A model generated the notes under the pieces. The model made no database searches. It saw only the letters and a list, made by a program, of their open reading frames with translations, and was not told where the DNA came from. A stretch of 51,146 nucleotides of DNA from Bradyrhizobium sp. WSM1743 (lineage in GTDB: Bacteria; Pseudomonadota; Alphaproteobacteria; Rhizobiales; Xanthobacteraceae): NCBI RefSeq assembly GCF_000473065.1, contig NZ_AXAZ01000061.1, positions 1 through 51,146 of the forward strand, written 5' to 3'. Of the stretch, positions 17,820 to 26,500 are shown one piece after another. Within the stretch, counting starts at the first letter, position 1; each line of letters opens with the position of its first letter. The position numbers and the translations under genes were made by a program.

Positions 17820-18899
17820 TTACCCCCGCCCGGCGCTGAATCCGCGCTTCAGCCGCATGACGTAGCCGATGACTTCGGCGACGGCATGATAGTGCTCGGT
17901 CGGGATTTCCTGGTCGATGTCGACCGTGGCGTAGAGCGCGCGCGCCAGCGGCACATTCTCCACGATCGGAATGTCGTGCTCGCGCGCGATCTCCCGGATC
18001 TTGAAGGCGAGGTTGTCGACGCCCTTGGCGACGCAGATCGGCGCGGTCATGCCGCGCTCGTAGGACAGCGCCACCGAATAGTGGGTCGGGTTGGTGATGA
18101 TCACGGACGCCTTGGGAACCGCCGCCATCATGCGCTTCTTGGCGCGCTGCTGCCGCAGCTGCCTGATCTTGCCCTTGATGTGCGGGTCGCCTTCGGACTG
18201 CTTGAACTCTTCCTTGATCTCCTGAAGCGACATCTTCTGCCGCTGGAACCAGCTGCGGTACTGGAAGAAATAGTCAGCGATGGCCACGATCGCGAGCGCC
18301 GCGACCACCGCGCCGAGCAGATGGATGGTCATGCTGGTGGTGGCGCCGAGCATGGCCGCCGGATCGAGCCTGACCATCGCCTCTATGCGATGCCGCTCCG
18401 GCCACAGGATCATGGTCATGACGACGCTGACGGCGACCAGCTTGCCGATGCCTTTGAGGAAATTAGCGGCCGCCTGTTTGCCGAAGATGCGCTTGAAGCC
18501 GGCGCCTGGCGAAATCTTGTTGAATTTGGGTTTCAGGGATTCGGCCGACCAGACCAGGCGGTGCTGGAGCATGTTGCCGGCAATGGCCGCCAGGACCAGC
18601 ATCAAGAGAGGCACGCCGACCGCGGCGAGCACGGCGAACTCGATCTGCTGCGTCAGCGCCAGCAGGGCCCTGCCGTCGGTCTTGATCATCCAGGAATTGG
18701 CGAGCAGGTTGCGCATCGGCGTCAGCAGCCCGCTGCCGACCGAGCCCGAGAAGGTCGAGACCACGAGCGTGCCACCCGCCATCATGAACCAGGTGTTGAT
18801 CTCCTGGCTCTTGGCGACGTCGCCGCGCTCGAGCGCATCGTCGAGGCGCTTTTGCGTCGGGTCTTCTGTTTGACTTTCGGGATCGTTGTCGTCCGCCAT
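17820..18899 (-). CDS. flhB: Flagellar export gate protein FlhB
   Basis: 359 residues, the usual length. It begins with the polar sequence SQTEDPTQKRLDDALERG, typical of FlhB, followed by four membrane helices (about 40-60, 88-110, 150-165, 190-210) and the cytoplasmic domain. The autocleavage motif NPTH is at 270-273 (VIITNPTHYSVAL); self-cleavage between N and P switches export from rod/hook to filament substrates. It lies in the inner membrane with FliPQR and FlhA. It starts 13 bases after fliR ends, in the flgB-to-cckA run. Confidence 0.96.
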   Translation of the reverse strand: MADDNDPESQTEDPTQKRLDDALERGDVAKSQEINTWFMMAGGTLVVSTFSGSVGSGLLTPMRNLLANSWMIKTDGRALLALTQQIEFAVLAAVGVPLLMLVLAAIAGNMLQHRLVWSAESLKPKFNKISPGAGFKRIFGKQAAANFLKGIGKLVAVSVVMTMILWPERHRIEAMVRLDPAAMLGATTSMTIHLLGAVVAALAIVAIADYFFQYRSWFQRQKMSLQEIKEEFKQSEGDPHIKGKIRQLRQQRAKKRMMAAVPKASVIITNPTHYSVALSYERGMTAPICVAKGVDNLAFKIREIAREHDIPIVENVPLARALYATVDIDQEIPTEHYHAVAEVIGYVMRLKRGFSAGRG

Positions 18900-18912
18900 C
18901 GATCGACCCCTG

Positions 18913-19683
18913 TTATTTGAGCGGCATCATCTGGTGCATGACACCGATGAAATAGTCGAGAAAGGTGCCCATCATCGCGGTGAGCACCACGGCGAGCACC
19001 AGGAAGCCCGCGAAGATCGACAGCGGCACGCCGACGAAATAGACCTGCATCTGCGGCATCAGCCGCGCCAGCACGCCAAGGCCGATGTTGAAGACGAGGC
19101 CGAACACCAGAAACGGCCCGGAGAGCTGCAGCCCCAAGCGGAACGCGGCGGCGAAGGCACGCGTCGCCAGCGAGGCGACGTCGCCGCTCGATACGGTCTC
19201 GCCCGGCGAGAAGATCGTGTAGCTGTCGTTCAGCGCCGCGATCACCAGATGGTGGCTGTCGGTGGCGAACAGCAGCGTCACTCCCAGCATGGTCAGGAAA
19301 TTGCCGACCAGCACGCCCTGCTGTCCCTGCGTCGGATCGACCGAGGTGACGAAGCCGAGGCCCATCTGCTGCGCGATCACGGAACCCGCGACCTGGAGCG
19401 CCGACAGCGTCACGCGCGCGGTCGCGCCCAGCACGATGCCGATCGCGATCTCATGCAACATCAAGACCAGCAGCGGCGCCAGCGAGCCCATGTCGACCTG
19501 ATAGGCGTTGCGATGCAAGGGAAGGATGATCAGCGTGAGCAGCAGCGCGATCGACAGCTTGATCCGCGTCGGGATGTTGGTCTCGCCGAGGCCCGGCAGC
19601 AGCATCACCATCGCGCCGACCCGGGCGAAGGCGAGCATGAAGGAAGCGGCGAGCGCCGGCAGCAGCGAGACGTCGATGCGCAT
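18913..19683 (-). CDS. fliR: Flagellar export gate protein FliR
   Basis: 256 residues, with six hydrophobic segments and FliR features: FARVGAMVMLLPGLGE near the N-terminus, QQMGLGFVTSVDPTQGQQ in the middle, and GLGVLARLMPQMQVYFVGVP towards the end. FliR combines with five FliP and four FliQ subunits to form the core of the flagellar export gate in the inner membrane. It starts 18 bases downstream of fliQ. Confidence 0.95.
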   Translation of the reverse strand: MRIDVSLLPALAASFMLAFARVGAMVMLLPGLGETNIPTRIKLSIALLLTLIILPLHRNAYQVDMGSLAPLLVLMLHEIAIGIVLGATARVTLSALQVAGSVIAQQMGLGFVTSVDPTQGQQGVLVGNFLTMLGVTLLFATDSHHLVIAALNDSYTIFSPGETVSSGDVASLATRAFAAAFRLGLQLSGPFLVFGLVFNIGLGVLARLMPQMQVYFVGVPLSIFAGFLVLAVVLTAMMGTFLDYFIGVMHQMMPLK

Positions 19684-19701
19684 GGTTCACGCATCTTAGC
19701 C

Positions 19702-19965
19702 TCAGCCGCCGATGATTCGCGACGAGATCCGCAGCATGTGGGCGTGGAGCGAGTCGGCCATGAACGGCAGCGCCAACAGCATCGTGGCAAAGATGGCCAG
19801 GATCTTCGGCACGTAGATCAGCGTCTGCTCCTGGATCTGCGTCAGCGCCTGGAACAGCGACACGATCACGCCGACCACGAGGCCGACCACCATCAAAGGC
19901 GACGACACGATCACGATGGTCCAGATTGCGTCACGCGCGACGTCGAGGGTCTCGGGTCCGGTCAT
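19702..19965 (-). CDS. fliQ: Flagellar export gate protein FliQ
   Basis: 87 residues with two membrane helices, the usual FliQ form (MTGPETLDVARDAIW start; VVGVIVSLFQALTQIQEQTL in the conserved helix-loop). ATG 19965 gives the standard length; an earlier in-frame ATG would read back into the palindromic element at 19994-20098 and is rejected. Four copies join FliP5R1 in the export gate. A 139-base gap containing that element separates it from fliE. Confidence 0.94.
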   Translation of the reverse strand: MTGPETLDVARDAIWTIVIVSSPLMVVGLVVGVIVSLFQALTQIQEQTLIYVPKILAIFATMLLALPFMADSLHAHMLRISSRIIGG

Positions 19966-19993
19966 TTGGGAATTCTCACTGTAAGTTATTTCT

Positions 19994-20098
19994 GTCATTT
20001 TGGGGCTCGCGAAGCGAGAACCCGGAATCCATTTAGCCACAGCGTTGGTCGCACCATGGATTCCGGGTTCGCGACTTCGTCGCGCCCCGGAATGACGG
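19994..20098. repeat. Palindromic intergenic element, GTCATTCCGGG type, inside the flagellar operon
   Basis: GTCATTTTGGGGCTCGCGAA at the left pairs imperfectly with the right arm CGCGCCCCGGAATGAC; inner arms CCCGGAATCCAT and ATGGATTCCGGG pair perfectly. It lies between fliE and fliQ, which share a strand. Same family as 4241-4347. Confidence 0.75.
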
Positions 20099-20104
20099 CG
20101 CGAG

Positions 20105-20413
20105 TCAGATCGGCATCTTCATGATGTCTTCATACGCCGCGATCACGCGGTCGCGGACCGAGACCAGCGTGGACACCGCAACGTCGGTGTCGGCGACTGC
20201 CGTCACCACGTCCATCACGTTAGCCTTGCCGGCGGCCATCGCCACCGTCTGCGCATCGGATTTGCGGCCGGACTCCATGACGCTGCCGACGGCGTCTTTC
20301 AGGAGCGAGGCGAAGGACTGTCCGGTCGCTTCGCTGCCCTTGCCGGCACCGCTGTTTTCCAGCACGCGCGCAAGGTTGGCATAGGCGTTGGCTGCGATTG
20401 TCGGTGATGCCAT
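20105..20413 (-). CDS. fliE: Flagellar hook-basal body complex protein FliE
   Basis: 102 residues, the normal FliE size. It has an Ala/Asn-rich N-terminus and the family C-terminus: QTVAMAAGKANVMDVVTAVA, then AVSTLVSVRDRVIAAYEDIMKMPI (the VRdrvIaAYedIMkMpi ending is diagnostic). FliE links the MS ring and export gate to the proximal rod. It is encoded 16 bases after flgC in the same run. Confidence 0.94.
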   Translation of the reverse strand: MASPTIAANAYANLARVLENSGAGKGSEATGQSFASLLKDAVGSVMESGRKSDAQTVAMAAGKANVMDVVTAVADTDVAVSTLVSVRDRVIAAYEDIMKMPI

Positions 20414-20429
20414 GGCTCAAATGTCCTGT

Positions 20430-20855
20430 TCAGCTCTTGAGGATGTCGAGCGTGCGCTGGATCATCCGGCGCGTCGCACTGATGATGTTGAGATTGGCCT
20501 CGTAGGACCGCTGCGCGTCGCGCATGTCGGTCATCTCGACCACCGAGTTCACGTTGGGATATTTGACGTTGCCGCTCGCATCCGCCGCAGGATTGTTCGG
20601 CTCGTATTTGACGCGGAAGTTGGACTGGTCGGGCTTGACCCTGCCGAGCGTGACGACCTGCGCGTCGAGCGTGCGGTCGAGCGCGGAGGAGAAGGTCGGA
20701 ACCTTGCGCCGATAGGGATCGCCGCCAGCGGTCTGCGCCGTCGAATCGGCATTCGCGATGTTTTCCGAGATCACCCGCATGCGCCCGGCCTGCGCGCGCA
20801 GACCGGAGGTGGCGATCGCCATCGAGCGGGCAAAGTCGCTGCTGTCATTGGCCAT
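20430..20855 (-). CDS. flgC: Flagellar proximal rod protein FlgC
   Basis: 141 residues. The N-terminal rod/hook motif MAIATSGLRAQAGRMRVISENIANADST (key residues: SENIANADS) and the C-terminal QRSYEANLNIISATRRMIQRTLDIL helix form the D0 coiled core typical of rod proteins. The middle PNVNSVVEMTDMRDA is characteristic of FlgC. It is exported by the flagellar apparatus and builds the proximal rod with FlgB. It lies 36 bases after flgB. Confidence 0.95.
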   Translation of the reverse strand: MANDSSDFARSMAIATSGLRAQAGRMRVISENIANADSTAQTAGGDPYRRKVPTFSSALDRTLDAQVVTLGRVKPDQSNFRVKYEPNNPAADASGNVKYPNVNSVVEMTDMRDAQRSYEANLNIISATRRMIQRTLDILKS

Positions 20856-20891
20856 GATGCACCTCTCGCTCTCTTGGTTCCCCGATCACGC

Positions 20892-21296
20892 CTAGCCCTT
20901 GCCGATCGCGGTCTTGAGCAGGCGCAGGCTCTTCGAATAGAGCGAGGTCGCCGCCGCATAGTCCATCTGGTTGCTGGCGGCCTTCATCATCTCCTCCTCG
21001 AGATTGACGGCATTGCCCGCAGGGCGGGTCTCAAAGCCCGCATTCTTGTTCTGGTCGAAGGCGGAAGCCGCGCCCGATGGCGTCATGTGCGAGGCGCTGG
21101 TACGGGTCAGGGCCAGAGGCCCCATGGACCCCATGACCGCGCCGGTCTGGTCGAGCTTGGGCTCGACCAGGTCGCGCGGCCGGAATTTGGGCGTGTCGGA
21201 ATTGGAGACGTTCTCGGACAGGACACGCTGGCGTTCCTGGTGCCACTGCATCTTGGTCCGAAGCGCCGACAGCACCGGGAGGTCGTTGATGGACAT
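20892..21296 (-). CDS. flgB: Flagellar proximal rod protein FlgB
   Basis: 134 residues. The N-terminal helix with RQRVLSENVSNSDTPKF-type motif (SENVSNSDTP) and the C-terminal NQMDYAAATSLYSKSLRLLKTAIG define FlgB. ATG 21296 follows a strong GGAAGGAG ribosome site. It is the first gene of the run flgB-flgC-fliE-fliQ-fliR-flhB(-cckA). A perfect CtrA-type box lies 70 bases upstream at 21366-21380. Confidence 0.94.
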   Translation of the reverse strand: MSINDLPVLSALRTKMQWHQERQRVLSENVSNSDTPKFRPRDLVEPKLDQTGAVMGSMGPLALTRTSASHMTPSGAASAFDQNKNAGFETRPAGNAVNLEEEMMKAASNQMDYAAATSLYSKSLRLLKTAIGKG

Positions 21297-21365
21297 CGTC
21301 GCGGCTCCTTCCGCCCCAGACGGACCCCAAGGCCCGACGCTAGGCAGAATTTGCCGCCTGTATGG

Positions 21366-21380
21366 TTAACAGCTGGTTAA
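21366..21380. promoter_or_regulatory. CtrA-type binding box upstream of flgB
   Basis: TTAA-CAGCTGG-TTAA matches the CtrA consensus TTAA-N7-TTAA exactly. It lies 70 bases upstream of flgB and 272 bases upstream of the divergent fliO. The rest of the 355-base gap (21297-21651) holds further TTAAC/TTAAG half-sites at about 21453, 21525 and 21561 but no other full box. Confidence 0.7.
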
Positions 21381-21651
21381 GGACGGCTCGCGACGCATGT
21401 CCCCGAGCGAGGCAGGATCTTGCGCCCCCGTGATTCTACGCCGCGAAAAGTGGCATTAACCCAACCATTTGGCGGCGCGTGGACGGGAGCAAGAAGTCGT
21501 TTTGGATCGGACGATTCATGGGTTATTAAGAGTTGGGGACGGCAAAACTTGCCGTGGAACGTTAAGAAATCGCAGTTTTGGGGCATCGTCCGCCGGTGGT
21601 TGGTGAATCTGACCATGGGCACGAGAAAAGCGCCATTTGTCGGGGACAAGT

Positions 21652-22626
21652 ATGCAAGGCAGCCCTATCACCTTCATCGTCGCGTTCATCGTCGTTCTGG
21701 CGTTGATCGGCGTCGCTGCTTGGCTGGTTCGCCGATTCGCCTCTAGCCGGATCGGCGCCAATACCCAGCGCGGCCGGATGCCCCGCCTCGCCGTGATCGA
21801 CGCTGCCGCGGTCGACGGCCGGCGCCGGCTGGTGCTGGTCCGGCGTGACAATGTCGAGCACCTGCTGATGATCGGCGGCCCGACTGACATCGTCGTCGAG
21901 CCCAATATCGTTCGCGCCGCGCCCAGCCGCGACCAGCTCCCGCAACGTCCGAGCGCCGCCGAACCGCCGCGCCTCGCCCCCATGCCCGATGCCGGCGGCT
22001 GGGCCGACGAAGCGCCGCGACCCGAACTGCTCGATCATCCCGAGCCGCAAATGCCCGAGCCGCCGCCGCGACCCGCGCGCCCATCCTTCGCCGACGAGGT
22101 GCGCCGGCCTGGTCCTGCACTGGCCGAACGCCGCAGCGAGCCGCCCCTGGGAGGCATTGCGCCGGAGCCGACCGCGCCACGCCCGGAGCGCGAACCACGG
22201 CCCGAGCCGCTGCCGCCGCGCATCCCCCGCGGCGAGCCGCCGCTGATGCCGCGTCCGTCGCGCGGGAGCGAACCGATGAAGATGCCGCCAGTGCGCGCCG
22301 AGCGCGCCGCTGCACCACCGCCTCCTCCGCCTGTGCCGCAGGCTCCACCGGTTCCGCCGCCGGCACCTGCTGCTGCGCCCTCGAGCGCCGAACAGAATCT
22401 CGCCGAAATGGCGCAGCGGTTAGAGGCTGCCCTGCGCCGCCCGGCCGGCGAAACGGTCGCGCCTCCGGTTGCGCCGGAGGCGCCGCCCGCTCCGCCGCGC
22501 GCCGCACGCAGCGAGCCGCCGGCTCCACCGGCCCCGCCTGCAAAGCCGGCCGCGGAAAAGACCAGCTTTGAAAATCTCGAAGACGAGATGGCTTCCCTGC
22601 TCGGCCGTCCGAAGCCGTCTTCGTGA
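21652..22626 (+). CDS. fliO: Flagellar biosynthesis protein FliO with long proline-rich tail
   Basis: 324 residues from ATG 21652, with GGGGACA upstream. One membrane helix (about 5-25) is followed by a small conserved domain, IDAAAVDGRRRLVLVRRDNVEHLLMIGG-like (key part RRLVLVRRDNVEHLLMIGG), as in FliO. FliO is a scaffold for assembly of the FliP ring. From about residue 90 to the end the chain is Pro/Ala/Glu/Arg-rich and probably disordered, far longer than the minimal family. Its stop overlaps the fliP start (GTGA), so translation is probably coupled. Confidence 0.82.
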   Translation: MQGSPITFIVAFIVVLALIGVAAWLVRRFASSRIGANTQRGRMPRLAVIDAAAVDGRRRLVLVRRDNVEHLLMIGGPTDIVVEPNIVRAAPSRDQLPQRPSAAEPPRLAPMPDAGGWADEAPRPELLDHPEPQMPEPPPRPARPSFADEVRRPGPALAERRSEPPLGGIAPEPTAPRPEREPRPEPLPPRIPRGEPPLMPRPSRGSEPMKMPPVRAERAAAPPPPPPVPQAPPVPPPAPAAAPSSAEQNLAEMAQRLEAALRRPAGETVAPPVAPEAPPAPPRAARSEPPAPPAPPAKPAAEKTSFENLEDEMASLLGRPKPSS

Positions 22627-23381
22627 GCTTGCCGGCCCTCCAGCGTAGAGTTCTTTTCCTTTCTGTCCTGTTCAGCGCGGCCTCGCTCGCGATGCCCTCG
22701 CATGCCCAGGACATCAGCATCAATCTCGGCGGCGGCGCTGGCGGCGGCGGCGTCACCGAGCGCGCGATCCAGCTGATCGCGCTGCTCACGGTGCTGTCGC
22801 TCGCGCCGTCGATCCTGATCATGATGACGTCGTTCACGCGCATCGTGGTGGTGCTGTCACTGCTGCGCACCGCCATGGGCACCGCGACCGCGCCGCCGAA
22901 CTCGGTGATCATCGCGCTCGCAATGTTCCTCACCTTCTTCGTGATGGGACCGGTGCTGCAAAAGTCCTACGACGAGGGCATCCGCCCGCTCGTCGCCAAC
23001 CAGATCGGCGTCGAGGATGCGCTGCAGCGCGCCTCCGTCCCCTTGCGCGGCTTCATGCAGAAGAACGTCCGCGAGAAAGACCTCAAGCTGTTCCTCGACC
23101 TCTCCGGCGAGCAGCCGCCCGCTACCCCTGACGACCTCGCCTTACGCATCCTCGTCCCCGCCTTCATGATCTCCGAGCTGAAGCGCGCCTTCGAGATCGG
23201 CTTCCTGTTGTTCCTGCCCTTCCTGATCATCGATCTCGTCGTCGCCTCCGTGCTGATGTCGATGGGCATGATGATGCTGCCGCCGGCGACGATTTCGCTG
23301 CCGTTCAAGCTGATCTTCTTCGTGCTGGTCGACGGCTGGTCGCTGGTGGCGGGGAGCCTGGTGCAGAGTTACGGGGGGTGA
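22623..23381 (+). CDS. fliP: Flagellar export gate protein FliP
   Basis: 252 residues with a GTG start overlapping the fliO stop. FliP has a cleaved signal peptide (here about 1-28, ending SHAQD). Family motifs follow: LTVLSLAPSILIMMTSFTRI, RTAMGTATAPPNSVIIALAM, VLVPAFMISELKRAFEIGFL-like segment and MSMGMMMLPPATISLPFKL. It forms the pentameric base of the FliPQR export gate in the inner membrane. The companion fliQ and fliR are on the opposite strand 3 kb away. Confidence 0.96.
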   Translation: MSLPALQRRVLFLSVLFSAASLAMPSHAQDISINLGGGAGGGGVTERAIQLIALLTVLSLAPSILIMMTSFTRIVVVLSLLRTAMGTATAPPNSVIIALAMFLTFFVMGPVLQKSYDEGIRPLVANQIGVEDALQRASVPLRGFMQKNVREKDLKLFLDLSGEQPPATPDDLALRILVPAFMISELKRAFEIGFLLFLPFLIIDLVVASVLMSMGMMMLPPATISLPFKLIFFVLVDGWSLVAGSLVQSYGG

Positions 23382-23443
23382 GGCGCGGTTTCGAGCGCTG
23401 CCCGCGTCCCCTCAGCTCTCAGCGATCGCCTCCGGCCCCTCCC

Positions 23444-23530
23444 CGTCATTGCGAGGAACTCTTGCGACGAAGCAATCCAGACTGCCTCCGCGGAGCGACT
23501 CTGGATTGCTTCGCTACGCTCGCAATGACG
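23444..23530. repeat. Palindromic intergenic element, GTCATTGCGAG type (copy 4)
   Basis: CGTCATTGCGAGGAACTC-type left arm, CGCTCGCAATGACG right arm, with inner GAAGCAATCCAGA / TCTGGATTGCTTC. It fills the gap between convergent fliP and the large TPR gene. Confidence 0.85.
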
Positions 23531-23572
23531 GAGAATGTGGCGCTGTCCCGGGCGCGCTTCGCGCGACACTAG

Positions 23573-26500
23573 CTACCGCGTCATCTTGATCTGCCGGACG
23601 ACTGGAATCGTGGGCAGCGAGCCGGTGTGGTCGCTCTCGTCCTTGGCCTGCGGCGCGCTGGGTCCGCGCGCCGTGGCATCGGGGAAGCGCTGCTTCATCT
23701 CGCGCAGGAAGCCGTCGAGCGTATCGACGCTGGCAGCGAGCTTGGCGATCTCGGCGAATTCGGCGCTGGAGGCTGCGGCCGGCTTGCTGGCGATGTCGAA
23801 GGCGAGACGGTCGGCGCTCTCGCTCATCAGCGGCGCGTATTTCTCGCGGAAGCGCGACAGGCCGATCGAATCGTCGGCCAGGGCATAGCCGACGGCGGCG
23901 CGGATGATGTCGCTCTTCTCGACCGCGTTGAGCGGCTTGAAGTCGCGGAAGCGCTCGCCGTAATAGAGTTCGATCTGCTCGGCGGACTCGCGCCAGCGCC
24001 GCGCAGCCCAGAAGATGTCGGAGCGCAGGCGGAGCACTTCGCGGCCGGAGACGTTGGAGACGATGTCGAGCGCGAGATCGTGACGGCCGACATCGCTCTG
24101 CGCGCGCGCCTCCAGCAGCAGGCGCTGCTGCCGGAGCTCGCCGGAGAGGTCGCTGATGCGGCTCGCGCGCAGCGCGGTGATCGCCATGTCGGGCTTGCGG
24201 TTGGCGAGATAGACCATGGCAAGGCGCGCGGCGACCTGGGCGCGCGCCGCGCCTTCAAGGCGATGATCGACCTGATACTGCAGCAGCTCGGCGGCCTGGT
24301 CGAGCAGATCGATCGAGGCGAGACGGTCGGCGAGCCGGCGGATCAGCTCGTCGCCGCGGCGGCCGATCGGGGTCAGCTCGCGGAACTCGTAGAACATCCC
24401 GAGCGCCTCGACCGGCGGCAGCTCGTCGCCCTTCGGCCCGAGGAAGATCTGGGTGAACAGGTCGGAGGCCAGATCCTGCGCCTGACGCGAGGCTTCGGCG
24501 TTCGGCTGGAGCCTCGTCGCGGTGCGCGCGGCGGTGAGCGCATCGCGGTAACGGCCGTTCTCCGCATACAGCTGCGAGAGCATCTGCAGCGTCTTGACCT
24601 CGATCGCATCGCCGCGCCAGGTCATCGACAGCGTCTCGAGCTCGCGCAGCGCCTCCTCCTTGCCGATCTCGTCGCGCTTCTGACGCAGCGCGACCTCGAG
24701 CTGCTTGGCCTCGGCCGCGGCCGGACGGTCGTTCGAGGCGACCGCGAATTGGTAGTCGTCAAGCGCATCCTTGTCGTGGCCGAGCGCCTCGGCGAGCCGG
24801 CCGCGCAGCACGGCGAAGGCGGGTGCAGCCTCAGGTGGGACACCGACCACCTCGAGCTCGCTGCGGCGCTTGGAGGCGCCGGGATAGTCCTTCACCTCGA
24901 GCGATGCGCGCATCGCGTCCATCGTCACGATGCGCTGGATATCGAGCGGCAGAGAGGCGATGGCGAATTCGACGTTCTTGAACTTCTCGCGCGCGTCCGC
25001 CCATTTGCCCTGGCGCGCATAGGCGAGCGCCTTCCAGAGCTGGGAATCGTGGCTGTTGCCGATCACGGGATTGGCGAGGTCCTTCAGGCCCTGCGCCGGC
25101 CGGCCGATCAGGATGCTCGCGATCGCATGCATGATCAGCGCGCCGCTCTCCTCCTTGTTGAGGGGATCGTTCAGCATCACGTCGGTCACGGCCTTGGCCT
25201 CGTGATACATGGCGCGCGACATGTAGAACTGCGCAAGGTCGAGACGCGGCAGCGAACGCAGCGCGGGCTCGACGGCCGAGATCGACGTCATCAGCTCGCT
25301 CTGGCGCACCATGAAGTTTTCCGACTGGCCCTTGCGCCAGCCTTCGGGGCTGAAGATCGGGCGCACCGCGGTCGGCGCCCGCTCGGCCGAGATGTCGACC
25401 GGCGACAGCGTCAATCCACCCTTCTTGCCGAGAATCACCTTGTCGGAGCCGACCTCGACGCCGACCTCGTCGGAGTTCAGCCGGATCGCGATGCCGTGCG
25501 CGGATTCCAGCAGCGAGAGATCGACGAGGTCCTGTCGCTTGATGAAGCCGCGCACCGGCCGCTGCGCGGTGACGACATAGAGCGTATCGCCGGCATCGGG
25601 GTCGGTGAGCTTGTGCAGGAGGCCCGGATTGGCGAAGGGGATCGCGATATTGGCAAGCGCGGGATCGGTGATGTTGCGCGACATCATCAGCGGTAGCGGC
25701 GTCGCCTGGATCTTGTCGGCGAGCGTCAACATCCAGTTGGTCTCCTTGCCGACCTCCTCGCTTGTCAGCGAGTAGACCAGCGGACGGGTGAGACGGATGC
25801 GCACCGCCTGCCCCTTGTCGAGCGGGATGCGGCCGACCTCGCCGATCATAGCGCCGCCCTTGCTGCGGATCGCCTCCACATCGACGGGCTTCGACGTGTC
25901 GAACACGAGCCAGACAGTATCGCCACGGCGGAATGCCGCCGCAGGGGTTGAAACCTGAAGCGGGAACGTGACGCGCAAGCCGTCGCTGTCGCGACGCGCA
26001 TCGACACTGGCCACGGCCGGCTGAGGGGCGGCGGGCGTCTCGGCGGGGGCGGCCTTCGGGGATTCCTTGACTGGCTCCTTCGCCGCTTCCTTCACGGCCT
26101 CCTTGGGCGCTTCGGCAACCAGAGGCTTGGCAGGCGCGGGATTCGGGGCTTCCTTGGATATCTCCTTGGGCGCTTCCGCAGCGTGCGCAGCCTCGGTCGC
26201 GGGCTCCGGTTTCGGCGCTTCGGCGACCGGCATTGCGGCGTGCGCTTCCGGCTTCGCCCCGGGCTTCACCTCGATCCTGGCTTCGCGTGCGATCGTCTCT
26301 GACGTGGGCGGCGCGATCTCGCGATGGGCGTCCTTCGGCTTCTCGGCCGCCGGCTTTTCCGGCGCGGGCGCGGGTCCCTGACCGGCCGGCTTCATCTGCG
26401 CGATCGCCGCCTCGCGCGTCGCGGCCGACTTGCCCTTGTCGGGCTGGAAGGAGACGTCGACGACATAGTTCTTCTCGTCGCGGAACGAATGCACGTCGGA

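Noticed and set aside
10772..23530. The four GTCATTGCGAG repeats considered as a CRISPR array
   Set aside because: They are single, widely spaced, self-palindromic intergenic elements with no regular spacers and no cas genes.
23627..25696. A 689-codon plus-strand frame inside the TPR gene
   Set aside because: Antisense shadow; low-complexity Arg/Ala/Gln product, no ribosome site, and the opposite strand has the TPR motifs.
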